Assembly: GCF_901709675.1 (NCBI RefSeq)
Contig: NC_051087.1
Location: forward strand, 297,001-361,000
DNA length: 64,000 bases
Reading direction: 5' to 3'
Source of the DNA: Syngnathus acus
Taxonomy: Eukaryota > Chordata > Actinopteri > Syngnathiformes > Syngnathidae
Shown here: piece after piece, positions 10,564 through 25,987 of the stretch
Layout: each line of letters opens with the position of its first letter
How positions within the stretch are numbered: position 1 is the stretch's first letter
Made by a program: the position numbers and the translations under genes
The notes under the pieces: model-generated
Told to the model about the DNA's origin: nothing
The model's input: only the letters and a program-made list of their open reading frames with translations
The model's database searches: none

Positions 10564-13066
10564 AGCCCCCCTGCCCACGTCCTTTTGTGAGTGGATGCTG
10601 CTCTTGTAAAATACTGTATGCCCCTTTTTCCCGCCGTGTGCTGTACTCGTACTCCATCGTGCCTATAAATAGACATTGCACTGTTCTGTAGACGCCGGCC
10701 GGCGATGGCTGGGAGAGTAGGATTTCTCAAACGTGATGGGAAGACCAAGCATCCCCCTCAAAAATGAGCGCAAATTTCCCGTGGTAATGTTGCGATACCA
10801 AATTCGACAAAAAAAGTCATCACGTGGTGCCCCGAAATTCAGTCATCCGGGTTACAAATTCAGAATTTGGAAGGGAGGGAATCAAAATCATTATGTTATG
10901 ACAACAAATGATTTTTCTTCTAAAATTCCGTTTTTCTATTTGATTTAATGAATAAGTTATGTTACAAAAAGAAATAAATCCAAAAAGTCATCCTAAATTC
11001 AGATTTTATTTTTGAACTAAATTCATGCCAAGATTAAAAAAACCAACTATTTTCATAATATTCAATGTTTGTATTCTAAAGGGCCAGCGCATTGTCACAA
11101 GATGATGACTTTTCTTCTCTAAAGCCGCTCTCAACTTTTTTTCTTTTAATTCTCCAATTTATTTCTTTTGTGGAGCCCAATTTGGCAAGCACTGATTCAG
11201 AGGATGCGAGGGGGGATGTCTTTTTTTTTTTTTTTTTTCCTCCTTTTCTTGTGTGTGTGTGTAAAAACAATGTTGAGTCCTGATGTCAGAACAGCTGTAT
11301 GCCCTGCCCCGCCCCGCCCCGAGCTTTAAGCTGCCCACTTCCTCTCCCTCGCCAGCGTGTTTGAAAAGCTGCACCTTACTTCATCCAAAGTGACCAAAGA
11401 GAAAAGAAAACACCAAAACCTCGCACGTGGCGCCAATGTTTTGCTTTTCTTTGATTTTGACTGAAGCAACCCCTACCAGCAGGCAGCCCAACTTTGGCCC
11501 GATGATGTAGCGCACCTTTGAGAGTAAATGGTGCATGCGGCCGTCCATAGCGTACGCTCAGCAAAATTGGGAACATTTCCCAACGGCCGCTTTCAGCCAT
11601 CGCTCTGGACACGCTAAGACCACGACAGAGGTCCCATGCAAAGGCCGCATGTCGGGCGGGCATTTTAGCGCCATCCTAAAATGTCAGCGCAAAGTCCAAT
11701 GTTGGCAACTTGTTGTCTGTTGTTGACTTTGGTTTTGGCTTTGGCCACATCTGCCTTTCTTCTGTGAAGCTTTAGACCGACGGTGTCCAAGGTCTCTAAA
11801 TGTTGTCGGACATGAGAAGAAAAAAAAACTTTTGAATTGCACTGTGGTTTAAAAACAACGATGCACCTTGCCAGGGGACGCAAAGTCGTCCTTAAGAAAA
11901 GAAGAAGAAGAAGAAGAAAAAAAAAAGACTTTAGGCACCTTTCTTTCAACTGAAGCGGGAAGCGCTGAACTGAGCCGACTGCTTTCTGGCACGAGAGCGG
12001 CACTGCTTTTGTTTGTCACAAAGTGCCTAGCGTAGCCTCGTAGCGTAGCGATTTTTGGTGTTGACACCGCGTTTCCGAATCGTCCATTAAAATCACGACA
12101 AGATTGACTTCCAAGTTTTTGGGAGATCCCAGCTGCTTCTTTGGTAGCGCTACGGCTCGGACAAAAATATTGCAGTGTCGGTCGGTGTTTACAGTCAACG
12201 AGTCCTGTTTTCTTTGTCTAAACCAGCAAGTAAATGTCTTTTTTCTTTCTTTCTTTCTTTCCCAAATGCATCTCTTTGGCCAGAAAGCAGTCAGCCCATT
12301 TGTTTGCGCGGAGCTTGAAAAGACGTCGCCCGAGCCAATAATTGCAAACATTCCGCCAGCTTCTTGTCAAATAATGTACTTTGTTCGAGTCCCTGAGTCA
12401 TGGCACGACGACACTACTCCTGCGCTAGTCTTTGAACACATTGACACAACTCCTTTTGTCACACACAGTCAACCTTTAAGGTAGAAAACAAAACAAACGT
12501 ACAGAAGTGCCGTGAAAATAGAAGTTTGGGTGTGTGTCTTTCTTGTCAACTGCTATAATGTATATTTTAATATTTATATGCAGCCGTTGTATTAAAAGTA
12601 TATTTTTAAAATACAAGCGTGTGCTCGTGAGAGATTCGTGAGCGCTGCCTGCTGACTTTGCAAACCAGTGTTGTCTTGCGCAATACAAACAGGAAATGCA
12701 GCGTTTCTTTGGCCTTTCTAATCGCCTTAAACACTTTTGTCACTTTTCAAATCATATTTTTCTGACAATTTCATTTGAAGGAGACCCAGAGAAGGTGTTG
12801 GTTTTATTGGCATGGAATATATCTGCATTCACATTTACTCACGATTGCACCTTGCCCACATTGGACAAATAGCTTTTCTGCTTCACTTTGACAACCAACA
12901 AAAAGGAATGTGCAAAAAGGAACACTTCTCCTCCAGGTGCCCAAGAAGAGTCTGCCGCCGCCGCCGCCGCCGCGGCAGCAGCAGCTTTGGCTCAAATCAT
13001 TTGATCAAGACGACATTTGTAGGGATGGAAAATGCCGAGCCATGACGCGCCGACGGAACCATCATC
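10564..13066. other. Convergent 3' regions of the crebrf-like gene and entpd7
   Basis: This is non-coding sequence between two genes pointing at each other. An AATAAA at 10973-10978 could end the crebrf-like mRNA about 0.4 kb after its stop; an ATTAAA near 12590 is a possible distal site. AT-rich stretches with poly-T (about 11220-11238) and purine runs (11896-11924) occur. I see no further gene. Confidence 0.5.
12803..12808 (-). terminator. Poly(A) signal for entpd7
   Basis: AATAAA on the minus strand, about 260 bases after the entpd7 stop codon, a normal spacing for a short 3' UTR. Confidence 0.6.
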
Positions 13067-16778
<3,712 letters not shown>

Positions 16779-17145
16779 ATGTCCACCACGTGGCCTTGTT
16801 GAAGCACACGGTCGTCACCTCATGGTCGCTCCCGCACACCACTCTCGCCTCTCTTGATTGATTGATTGATTGATTGATTGATTTCAATACCCACAACATG
16901 AGAAGATTGTTTGCAGTTAAAAGCAACCCTATCACCTGTAGTCTGAGGATTTAGTTAGTTTGTTCCAGTAGGTAATTTATGAGTGGTTAGTCATAACGCT
17001 TAACTGGTAAATTGGAGTGAATGGACAGTGTCACTGACGGGCCGCAAAGGTTCGTGAGATTACATGTCAACACTTGAACGTTCACCGGCGTGCATGTTAA
17101 TACTGAACTTCTGCAGTTGGCATTGCCGAACAATCTTTGTTAATG

Positions 17146-17176
<31 letters not shown>

Positions 17177-18049
17177 GCATAGTAAATCGCTCAAAGATGC
17201 TCCGGCCGGGCTGAGCTGCACGTCCGTCCGGTCGTGGATCTTAGCACTCGAAAGCCAAAGCAATCCATATGGTGTTGTCTGACGTCATTTAAACCTACCA
17301 TAAGAAGCCTCTCCTCGTTCGTGATGATACAGTCTGACGGTTGTTGTTTCTTCGACAAGAACAAATTGCAAGCAATGTGGCTTTTTTGGACTGAAACAAC
17401 TGTGTACCAACAGTGTTATACGGGAAGGCAGGCGTCTGTACAAGCCGTCCTACTTCCGGTCGGCACGACGTCATTACGTCACAGTCTACGTGGACGAATT
17501 CGAGAGCTGCATTCAAGTGCCGCAAGAAACCACTGCAGATGACATCTCACTCCAAATGTTGTTTTGAAAATGGACGCAAAAGCCCGTCCTTCGTGGTTGT
17601 ACCAACGAGCCAGAAAAAGACATTGACTGCTTAAAATGACTTTTATCTTGACGTACTGTGTTTTGCGGCAGGGCAAAACCCATCTCCATACATTCACCAA
17701 AATATTTCAAACCTATCTCCATACATTCACCAAAACATTTCAAACCTAACGATTGACAAACGAGCCAATTCGGTGTCTTCAAAGGATCGACTTGGATTGA
17801 CAAACCGCGTCAAAATGGAACGTTTTCATTGGAGATTGTATTTTGTGTTGTTGTGCGTGCCCGCGTTCCGTAAAGAGCGCACACTGGCCAATGAAAAGGG
17901 CTATCGGTGGTTGGCTGTCGTGTCATCCAATCCCAATTAAGGTAAACGTGAGACGTCACACTAATGTCCCGCCCAGCCTTTGCTAACGGTTGCTCAACTG
18001 AATTGGCGGCTCCGCATGAGCGAGACCGCGGACGAACGAGCGAGCGAGC
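16779..18049. promoter_or_regulatory. Divergent promoter region between entpd7 and slc25a28
   Basis: The interval between two head-to-head starts carries CCAAT boxes at 17888-17892 and 17927-17931 and a CRE-like GACGTCAC at 17952-17959 on the slc25a28 side. Near entpd7, a three-codon upstream ORF lies at 16815-16823. Repeats include a (TTGA)n tract with a retroposon-like sequence (about 16854-16930), a poly-A run (about 17155-17177) and a tandem duplication of about 33 bp at 17685-17750. No coding exon is seen. Confidence 0.5.
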
Positions 18050-18185
18050 AGCCAAGAGCAGCCAAGAGCCAAGAGCCAAGAGCCAAGAGCCAAGAGCCAA
18101 GAGCCAAGAGCCAAGAGCCAAGAGCCAAGAGCCAAGAGCCAAGAGCCAAGAGCCAAGAGCCAAGAGCCAAGAGCCAAGAGCCAAG
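18050..18185. repeat. Heptanucleotide (AGAGCCA)n array just upstream of the slc25a28 start
   Basis: About 19 nearly perfect 7-bp copies end 78 bases before the start codon. The array is probably in the leader of the mRNA or at its promoter. A 7-bp unit cycles through all frames, which explains the repeat-coded ORFs on both strands that I do not call as genes. Confidence 0.93.
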
Positions 18186-18263
18186 TGCCTGCTCTTTCCG
18201 GCTGCCGGCAGTGGCAGCCAGGAGAATAAGATTGGTGGATTCCCTTTTAAATCCGCCACCTAA

Positions 18264-20672
18264 ATGGAAACTGGCGGTTTCGTGACCCGGCGCACGTCGC
18301 TGGACACGCCGGGCGTCGACAGCCGGGTTGCAGGGCTCGCCACCGGCACAGACGTTCGATGGCTGGACGGCAGACTGCTGGGCACACTGCTGCGCAGACT
18401 GCTGGCCACCGCGGGAGGAATCGTCGGGGTTGTACCCGCAAGGGTGCCCGGAGAGCTGGACTTTTCGCCGGTGTTCTACTCGACCGAGGTGGACGTGGAT
18501 TATGAAGGGCTTCCCCAGGGAGCCACCACCGGCACTCACATGCTTGCCGGATCCGTGGCTGGAATTCTGGAGCACTGCCTCATGTACCCTATCGACTGTG
18601 TGAAGGTATGAAGGAGGTCACGCAATGTATTGATAAAAGCTGTGCAGGCATTGTTTGTTGTTGGTTTCTCGAATTTCAGCGAAATGCTTGTTGCGTAAAG
18701 CAGCCCGGCCGCCGGCCGGCCGGCCCTGCGCGACGTCACCCTGAGCTCGACTTACAAGTCACCTTGCTGGCCGACAGGTCCGATCAGAGTCACCACGCAC
18801 AGCGAGCAGACTGAAGTAGAAAGTTACACTTTATGATATGTGAAATGATTCAATTCACTTTGAGGACAACGGCTGAGTGTGATGTTCCTGAAGTAGGCTG
18901 CTAGCCCACATCCATTCTCGGACACGCTATCAATCCGCTTTTGCCAACTCTGTGACATTAGCGCGGGAATCGTTTTCAAGTGTGACGGACGGCTAAACAT
19001 CTGCGTCATCACAGAGTGCAGTTACAAAAGGAGTCCATTTTCACATTGTCATGTAGATCATGTAAGCTGGCGATCATTGAGTGACGTCAAAGCTTACGTA
19101 GCCGCCAGCGTGGTGTGTTTGGACTTTTGAGGCGTCGGAGCAGACTTGAAACAAGAGCTTGTAAAGGTCAAATGTCACCGTGGGATAGTGGGAACGTCAT
19201 TTCGATTTCTTTGTGTGTCTTGGCATGTGAAGAAATTGACAATAAAGCAGACTTTGACTTTGATTAGAGTGACGACGATATCTGGCGGCGGCAAGTTGAA
19301 TTGGCTCCGCATACACTTTTCTTGAAGGGGGGGCGGCGTCCCGCGGCGTCAGATGCCCCTTGTCAGATGCCCCTTGTCAGATGCCCCTTCGCGGCGTCAG
19401 ATGCCCCTTCGCGGCGTCAGATGCCCCTTGTCAGATGCCCCTTCGCGGCGTCAGATGCCCCTTGTCAGATGCCCCTTGTCAGATGCCCCTTCCGCTGTAC
19501 CGACTTGTCACCATCGCTTTTTGGGAAATAGCTTGTATCGCTCACGTCACCGTGTCATACAGTTCGGTCGGGAAGTAACCTCGCCTTGGAACTTGGGCCA
19601 TTGGCGCGATGGCGCTCTCCAACGGAAGCGTTTTCAACTTGTCTCTGCCTCCCGTCCCGCTAGACTCGCATGCAGAGCTTGCGCCCTGACCCAAAGGCAC
19701 GCTACCGCAACGTGATGGACGCCCTGCGACAGATGGTGCGCACGGAAGGCGTCTGGCGACCGGTCCGCGGCGTCGGCGTGTTGGCGGTGGGCGCGGGCCC
19801 CGCCCACGCGCTCTACTTCGCCTGCTACGAGCGCATCAAGTTGACGCTGAGCGACGCCATGCACCCTGGCGCCAGCAGCCACTTGGCCAACGGTCAGTGC
19901 GGGCCGCGTCTTTGGCTGGCGAGTGTCGCCGTGTGATTTCAATGTGGCTTTTCATCGTGCAGGAGCGGCAGGCTGCATGGCCACCGTCGTCCACGACGCC
20001 ATGATGAACCCGGCTGAAGGTAGACGCGACGCGGTGCACCCAATGACATCCCAAAGGCTTCACCTCCTTTTTGCTCCCATTTGAACCGGCGCAGTGGTGA
20101 AGCAGCGCGTCCAGATGTTCGGCTCGCCGTACCGCGGCGCGCTGGACTGCGTGGGCGCCACTCTGCGCCAGGAGGGTCCGGCGGCCTTCTACCGCAGCTA
20201 CACCACGCAGCTGGCCATGAACGTGCCCTTCCAGGCGCTCCACTTCATGACCTACGAGTACCTGCAGGAGACGCTCAACCCGCGCAGACACTACGCCCCC
20301 GCCTCGCACATGCTGTCGGGGGCGCTGGCCGGCGCCCTGGCCGCCGCCGCCACCACGCCGCTCGACGTCTGCAAGACGCTGCTCAACACGCAGGAGGTGG
20401 CGCTCGCACGCGTCTTGCCGGCCGTCCTGCCGCCGGCCGTCCTGCCGCCGGCCACCCTGCCGCCGGCCACCCGGCACATCTCCGGCCTGGGCGAGGCCTT
20501 TCGGACGGTGTACCGCACTGGCGGCGCGGCGGCTTTCTTCAAAGGAGTGCGGGCCCGTGTCATTTACCAGATGCCCTCCACCGCCATCAGCTGGTCCGTT
20601 TACGAATTCTTCAAATACGTCATCACCAAGCGGCAGCGCCAAAGGTGCCTGCGAGAAAACGCGCACAAATGA
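18264..20672 (+). CDS. slc25a28: Mitoferrin-2 (SLC25A28), mitochondrial iron importer, complete
   Basis: Mitoferrins are six-helix carriers of the mitochondrial inner membrane that import ferrous iron for haem and iron-sulphur cluster synthesis. Exons 18264-18605, 19664-19892, 19963-20019 and 20095-20672 join in phase to give 401 residues. The three carrier repeats show signature motifs PIDCVK (108-113), PAEVVK (207-212) and PLDVCK (298-303). Also visible are DYEGLPQGA before helix 1, [14 protein letters not shown] and [18 protein letters not shown] stop lies directly in front of the ATG in frame, which fixes the start. Residues about 316-335 are an LPPA-type tandem expansion in the loop between helices 5 and 6. 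The first 80 residues are poorly conserved, as in the family. The neighbours entpd7 and nkx2.3 match human SLC25A28 rather than SLC25A37. Confidence 0.95.
19214..19266 (+). mobile_element. Retroposon 3' tail in slc25a28 intron 1
   Basis: The segment GACAATAAAGCAGACTTTGA with a following ACTTTGAT repeat resembles the 3' tip of fish LINE copies. No coding part remains. Confidence 0.4.
19343..19491. repeat. Minisatellite in slc25a28 intron 1
   Basis: Tandem units of two types are interspersed: TGTCAGATGCCCCT and the longer TCGCGGCGTCAGATGCCCCT. They share the core CAGATGCCCCTT about nine times, about 170 bases before exon 2. It is a higher-order eukaryotic minisatellite. Confidence 0.9.
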
Positions 20673-23600
20673 GCAGCCAGCCCTCAAGCGCGTTGGCGTA
20701 GGGAAGAGTTTTCAATGGCAAAGGGCTTGCGTTCAAAGAGTTGGCCAGCAGATGTCGACAAATAGTCGGTGAAATAATGTGAGGCATCTCAACACGCAAG
20801 AATATTTGATTCAAGAAAAGAGTTAAGGGAGTTTATTTTACTCCATTATTTTCTTAAATACCACGAATATATATATATATATATATTTTTTTTTTCCCCC
20901 ACTCGTGGCACCCGCAACCAAAGTCCAGGTGCCACGCACGCTTGCCTAGAGGCCGCCACGCAGTCAGTCAAACGCACGCACGAGCGTTCGTGCTTCTTAC
21001 GGAAGCTACACAAGCCGTTTCTATGTTTATAGCGTTAATGAATATTGAAGTAAGCAACAAGCTAACCTCACTTATCCTGGGCTGTGCTTTGGGAGCATTT
21101 TGTTCTGCTTTGAAAACCAAAGAACAAACAAAAGTGGGGTCTGAGAGCTATCACTTCAATGTGAAGAAGGAAAACAGCGGCTCCATTTTTTGTTTGCTTG
21201 TTCATAAAGTCACATAAGGCAGCTCCTCGCAGAAGCAAGGTCTTCTCTTGGCGCTCGCTCAACTAACGCACACATGTATTTGGCTCTTCATTTCCGCCTT
21301 AAATAGCACTGAAATAAAGAGAAGTGGAGTTGATGTGGTCGTATTGCACGAATGTGTCCGCCAGAGGGTGCTGTTGACTGACTGACTACCCATCCCAGAG
21401 GTTCACATACATTGCTGGTCGTATCTCAAGTCTTAGCGCGAAGCCCCTGTTTGTTTGGATTTGTTTTTGCACTTTGCCGATTGTGCCTGAAAAGAATATT
21501 GTTTTCAAACGACATTCCTCAGCGTGCACCGCTGGCTGCTTCCCACGAGCACACAAAAGGAAGGAACGCGACACCCTTTGCTTTTTCCAGGTGGAAGAAG
21601 CATGTTGACCTTGAACCCTGCCATGCCATGCCATGCCATGCCACGACTGCACATTCGAGAAAGGTATGATCACTTTTCCAACCGGGCAACAGTGTCCCAT
21701 CATCGACTGCACTTGTCGTCATAACCTGGGCCACAGGTGGGTGGGTCAAGGAGATGTCAGAAAAGGTGCTTCACTCTTTTCGATTGACTGGACCGGGAGT
21801 GAGTGTTACACGTCATTTCAATTGATTGATTGATTTATTTGGCCCAAAAACTACATTTAGAACAGGATGCGATTTTAGCTAGCTTGTCCTGTAAAACATT
21901 TGAAAGTTTTGCATTCATCACGCAGCCTTAGTTTAGGGCAGATATTTAAGAAAGGGAGGAAAAAGCTGTTTGCTGGGGAGGACGTCGAATGCTAGCATTA
22001 GCATCGCGACTGCCTGCTGCATGCTGCGTGCGGGCGTAGACGGACACATGAACAAGTATTCCCTCATAGTCAACTGCAAAAACCATTTGTCAAAAAGTTT
22101 GCGATTTCTATGTATGTGTGCGTGCGCGTGGTCTTATTTGTCTGCCGTGTCAAGCAAGCCCGTCTTTGCCCTTGACGAGAAGTGCGTGACCTCCTTGTCC
22201 GACATGCCGGATCATCTTTCTTCTTTTCCTTCATTTTATCTTTGAACGTGTTTGCTCCTGGCATGCACAGCACTCACCTGAAAAAGATGAGACTACCCCC
22301 CCCCCCCCCCCCCTTAGAAAATGGGGTTTGTCGTTTTTAATACAAAATCAGGGTTGCTGTTTTATCTTAACAATGCAAACAAACAAAAATGATAATCTTG
22401 TTGACAAAGAAAATCCTGCCAAATAACAAAAGTTTGTTTTTTTGTAATCATGTGAACGAACGACGCCAATATATCTCATATGGTCTCATAAGTGCAAACG
22501 GATTAATTTTGTAGAATTTCTTTTCCCTATTTACGCAAAAAGTGCTTTTGTAGTTTTTGTGGTATATTAGGGTACCCTACCAAAATTGCTTTTGTATTTT
22601 TGCCAAAAACGTATTTGTAGTTTATCACACAACATTTTCCTTGTAAGCCTGCTCTTCAGCTTCCCTACAATAAAACATGTATTTCTTATAGTTTGCCATG
22701 TATAAACTGCCTATAGTGCTTGTGTCGTGTTTTGTGCTAACTCGAGAAATGTCTTTTTTACTAGACCCGCGAACAGCAACCAATGTTGAGCTCAGCCTTG
22801 GGAATAAACCAAAATAAACCGCATGCGAGCAAGTGTGACCACTCCCGCTATACTGACCATTTCCAAGCTTAATTGTCAAATTGTATCGCATCCATGCAAA
22901 GCCTTCACAATCATTTCTTGAAGCAAAAACATTTCAAATTCATCCTGACGTTTTAATGAATGGGACTTCTGGTCGCATGCATGTTAATAACCTCACTTGG
23001 CCAATTAAAGCTGCATTTGTCCCCCTTTGTAATGAACTAAATAGATTGAAGTGCTACCTGCATGTGAGAACAAGCTGTCGGCCGGCCGGCCGGCCGGCCG
23101 GCCCGCACTAAGCCCTTCCACAATGAAGCGACCTTTGTACTTGCACTCCCAGCCCTCCTCCCACTGGAATAAATGGTGCAACTTGTAGCAATAATGCCCC
23201 TTCTTTCACGAGCAAGACCCCCAGTGGACCGAGAGTGCTCCTCACCCGCTCCCTCACTTTGCACCTCCACCACGGCGGGCCGGCGTCAATGTGCACGCGC
23301 GTCTTTGTCTTTTTGCATTACCCCATTGCAGCTGCGGGGTGCTTTTAATGACGCCATTTTCTCAATGGAGCAGCACAAAATGGAGTTGGGCACTCCCTCC
23401 GCATGGATTTGGAGGGGGGTTGTACTTTTTGGAATGTCAAGAAAACATAATGAAAAAAAATCAAACTACAACCCTTTATAGTAAAAAAAAAGTAACTTTG
23501 CCAAAGGATAATTCAATTTGACGTAAAAAAAGTCATTTTGTCCATTTTCTCTTTCTCTTATTTAATAGAATACACGTGAAAGAACTAACAGCAACCAAAA

Positions 23601-23729
23601 AAAAAAAAAAAAACGTCAAAAAAACTTCAAACTTGCATCTTATCACGAGTCCTCTCTCTTTGTGTGACGTCAACAATCCCGTCAATGAACCGATTTTTTA
23701 ATTTTTTTTATTTTTCTTTTTTCTTCCCC
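20673..23729. other. slc25a28 3' UTR and interval between slc25a28 and nkx2.3
   Basis: An AATAAA at 21313-21318 is the likely slc25a28 poly(A) signal. The rest holds a (TA)n run (about 20868-20887), a (CCATG)n run (about 21620-21643), a retroposon-like TTGATTGATT tract at 21820-21840, a poly-C run (about 22296-22313) and a (GGCC)n run (about 23079-23103). AT-rich segments with paired ATTA cores at 22930-23050 look like possible non-coding regulatory DNA of nkx2.3. No coding exon and no bnip1 are seen. Confidence 0.5.
21313..21318 (+). terminator. Poly(A) signal for slc25a28
   Basis: AATAAA about 640 bases after the stop codon; the first canonical signal in that orientation. Confidence 0.55.
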
Positions 23730-25987
23730 TTACCAAGCCCGGGTGCCCCTCTGGCTGTTGTGGGCCGGCAACGAGAGCCCCTGCAGGCCGCCTAAGCTGA
23801 CGAAGGCGTTGGGGCAGCCTGCGAAGGAGGCCAGCCCCGGCGCCGAGGAGGCCAGCCCCGGCGCCGAGGAGGCCAGCCCGGGCGCCGAGGAGGCCAGCCC
23901 CAGCCCCGGCCTCGGCCCCGCCCCCGGGCCGCCGTATGCGCAGCTGGAGTTACTCTGGTGGTACGCGGGGCCTCCGTACGTGTAGGCCGGGTAGCCCCCC
24001 GCGTAACCGTACGGCGCAGCGGCGCTCGGATAGCCCGGAGTTGAGCCCCCGCTGCCGTGGCACGGCTTCCCGTCTCGGACGAGCACGGGCACGGCCACGC
24101 GCCTCGGCGGCGGAGTTGCGTGGGGCAGGCCTCCCGCTTCCACGGTCCTGGTTTGCCCCTGACGTTTGCATTTGTAGCGGCGGTTCTGGAACCAGATCTT
24201 GACCTGGTTGGAGGTGAGCTCGAGCGCCGCCGACAGGTGCTCCCGCTCGGGCGCCGACAGGTAGCGCTGCTGCTTGAAGCGGCGCTCCAGCTCCAGCACC
24301 TGCGCCTGCGAGAAGAGCACCCGCGGCCGGCGGCGGCGGCTGCGCGGCCTCGGCTGGACCCCGTCCGAGGAAGCTTCGACCCGGGACGACGCAGTCTCCG
24401 CATGCTTGCCTAATAGACACATATAATCGCGAGTTTCACAAAATCTGTTGTGCACGTCCACTAAAAATAAATAAAAATAATAAATGCTGTGTTGAATTTA
24501 GTGCGTTTCGTTTCGTCAATGGCTGCACAAAATAAACCCATGCATGCATCTGCATGGAAAATCATCCAGAAGCGTTATTTAAGTAAATCTACTTTCCAAA
24601 AATATGTCGAGTAAATTCAACACAAACTTTTTTTTTTGTCTACATCCACTCAAATTTACAAACGAAGGCAATCATAAAGTAAAAAAAAAAAAAAGCACAA
24701 TCGTGGGGAAAATAAAATCCACAATCCGCGTCACTAAAAAGTGGTTCCAAAAGAAAACGATTTGTAAAAAAAAAAAAAAAAGTGTATTGAATTGACATCG
24801 TGTTAAACGTAAATAACACTTAATTTAGCGCAAAAACACAAACGTGCGTGTGCAGATCATCATTTGTGATTCCAAATGATTTTAGTCCAAAAGTCGCAGC
24901 ACCTTATCTCGTCCGCCTCCTGTTTTTCTTTTGACTGCACGTTTGAACTTGATGCATGTGTTTTTGCCTCTCTTTTTTTCCAGTGCAGGCGCTTAACAAT
25001 GGGGTGAACGGAAGACCTTTGGAAACTGTAAGTACAGCTTTGCTATAGCTATCTTTCTTTGCTTTTGGAAAAACGCACGGCGGCTTTGCCGTAGACAAAT
25101 ATGAAGTGACGCAGCAAGCCAGCCAGCTCGCTTCTTTGCCCGACACAAATGGAAGGCACTTAGCCATAGAGAAGGGGCGCCTTCCTTCGCCTTGTTATTC
25201 GTTTTGATTGATTGAATATTTCAATGATTTGATAGCCTGTGACAAAGATATTGCTCCTTTCCCCCAATGGCGACCATTTATGCTCAACTTCCTTCCAATA
25301 TTGCAATATTCAAAAGATGATAGCTACGCCTTTCGAGCTTTCTTTTCATGGACATGCATGTGGGCCATCTTCACGCGTGACATGCATGTGGCCCGCGTGT
25401 CATATACAACCTTCATTTTTCACTACTCCCGATGATAAATCAACATGAAATATTTGAGTAGATGAAGGAAAATATGAGGCCGCACTACGATGATGCGTTG
25501 TGCATGAGGACGTGTCAAAAGTGCACGACCTTCGTGTTCAATGCGGCTGCTTAGTTGTTGGCTGTGCGTGGAAAAGTGCTATACGTGGCCCGTGCATGCG
25601 CGACTCTCATTGAAGTGGCTTCCCTTTCCTTTTCCGCGTCTGCCGCGCAAAAGTCGACTTACTGCTCTTCTGCTGGTCCATGTCTTGGGGGGTCCCCAGC
25701 CGTCCCCCCCGGTGCGTCCCGGGGTAGCCGTCCGGGGTCAGTCCGCTTCCCGCCTCGCCGTCTTCCTCCTCCTGCTCCTCGTCCTCCTCCGGGTCTCCGA
25801 CGAGCCGCGTGAGCTCAGGGTCCAAGAAAGGCATCGGTGGCGCCGGGGCGCTGTCCCGGGCCAGCGCGCCGGAGGGCGGCGGGACGCTGTGGGCCGTGTG
25901 GACGGGGGGGTAGTCCCGTCCCGATCTCAAGATGTCTTTGACGGAGAAAGGCGTGGAGCTCTGGAGCATCATCGTCATCGTCAACAT
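23730..25987 (-). CDS. nkx2.3: Homeobox transcription factor Nkx2.3, complete
   Basis: This is an NK2-class homeodomain transcription factor of gut, spleen and pharyngeal development. Two exons, 25663-25987 and 23730-24409, give 334 residues. The TN motif TPFSVKDIL is near the N-terminus. The homeodomain spans residues 134-193 with [36 protein letters not shown] and the NK2 hallmark Tyr54. The NK2-specific domain [15 protein letters not shown] follows, and the protein ends in RAW like its relatives. GSGLTPDGY before the homeodomain resembles NKX2-3 (DSGLCPQGY) rather than NKX2-5, and the neighbours are those of human NKX2-3. Unusual points are Asn at homeodomain position 43, where I recall Thr, and a GLASSAP tandem repeat near the C-terminus. 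Start choice is uncertain among ATGs at 25987, 25978, 25972 and 25969; the third corresponds best to the human MMLP start. Confidence 0.92.

Noticed and set aside
17964-18285. AKSQEPR and LALGSWL repeat ORFs
   Set aside because: The 7-bp array is open in several frames on both strands; no family match.
19343-19491. CRISPR-like alternating repeat pattern
   Set aside because: Eukaryotic intron with no unique spacers and no cas genes; it is a minisatellite of two nested unit types.
20673-23729. Expected bnip1 gene between crebrf and an nkx2 gene
   Set aside because: Searched by eye on both strands for BNIP1-like exons and found none; the nkx gene is nkx2.3, so bnip1 is not expected.
23730-25987. 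Assignment of the homeobox gene as nkx2.5
   Set aside because: Neighbours and the GSGLTPDGY segment fit NKX2-3; only the presence of crebrf suggested nkx2.5.
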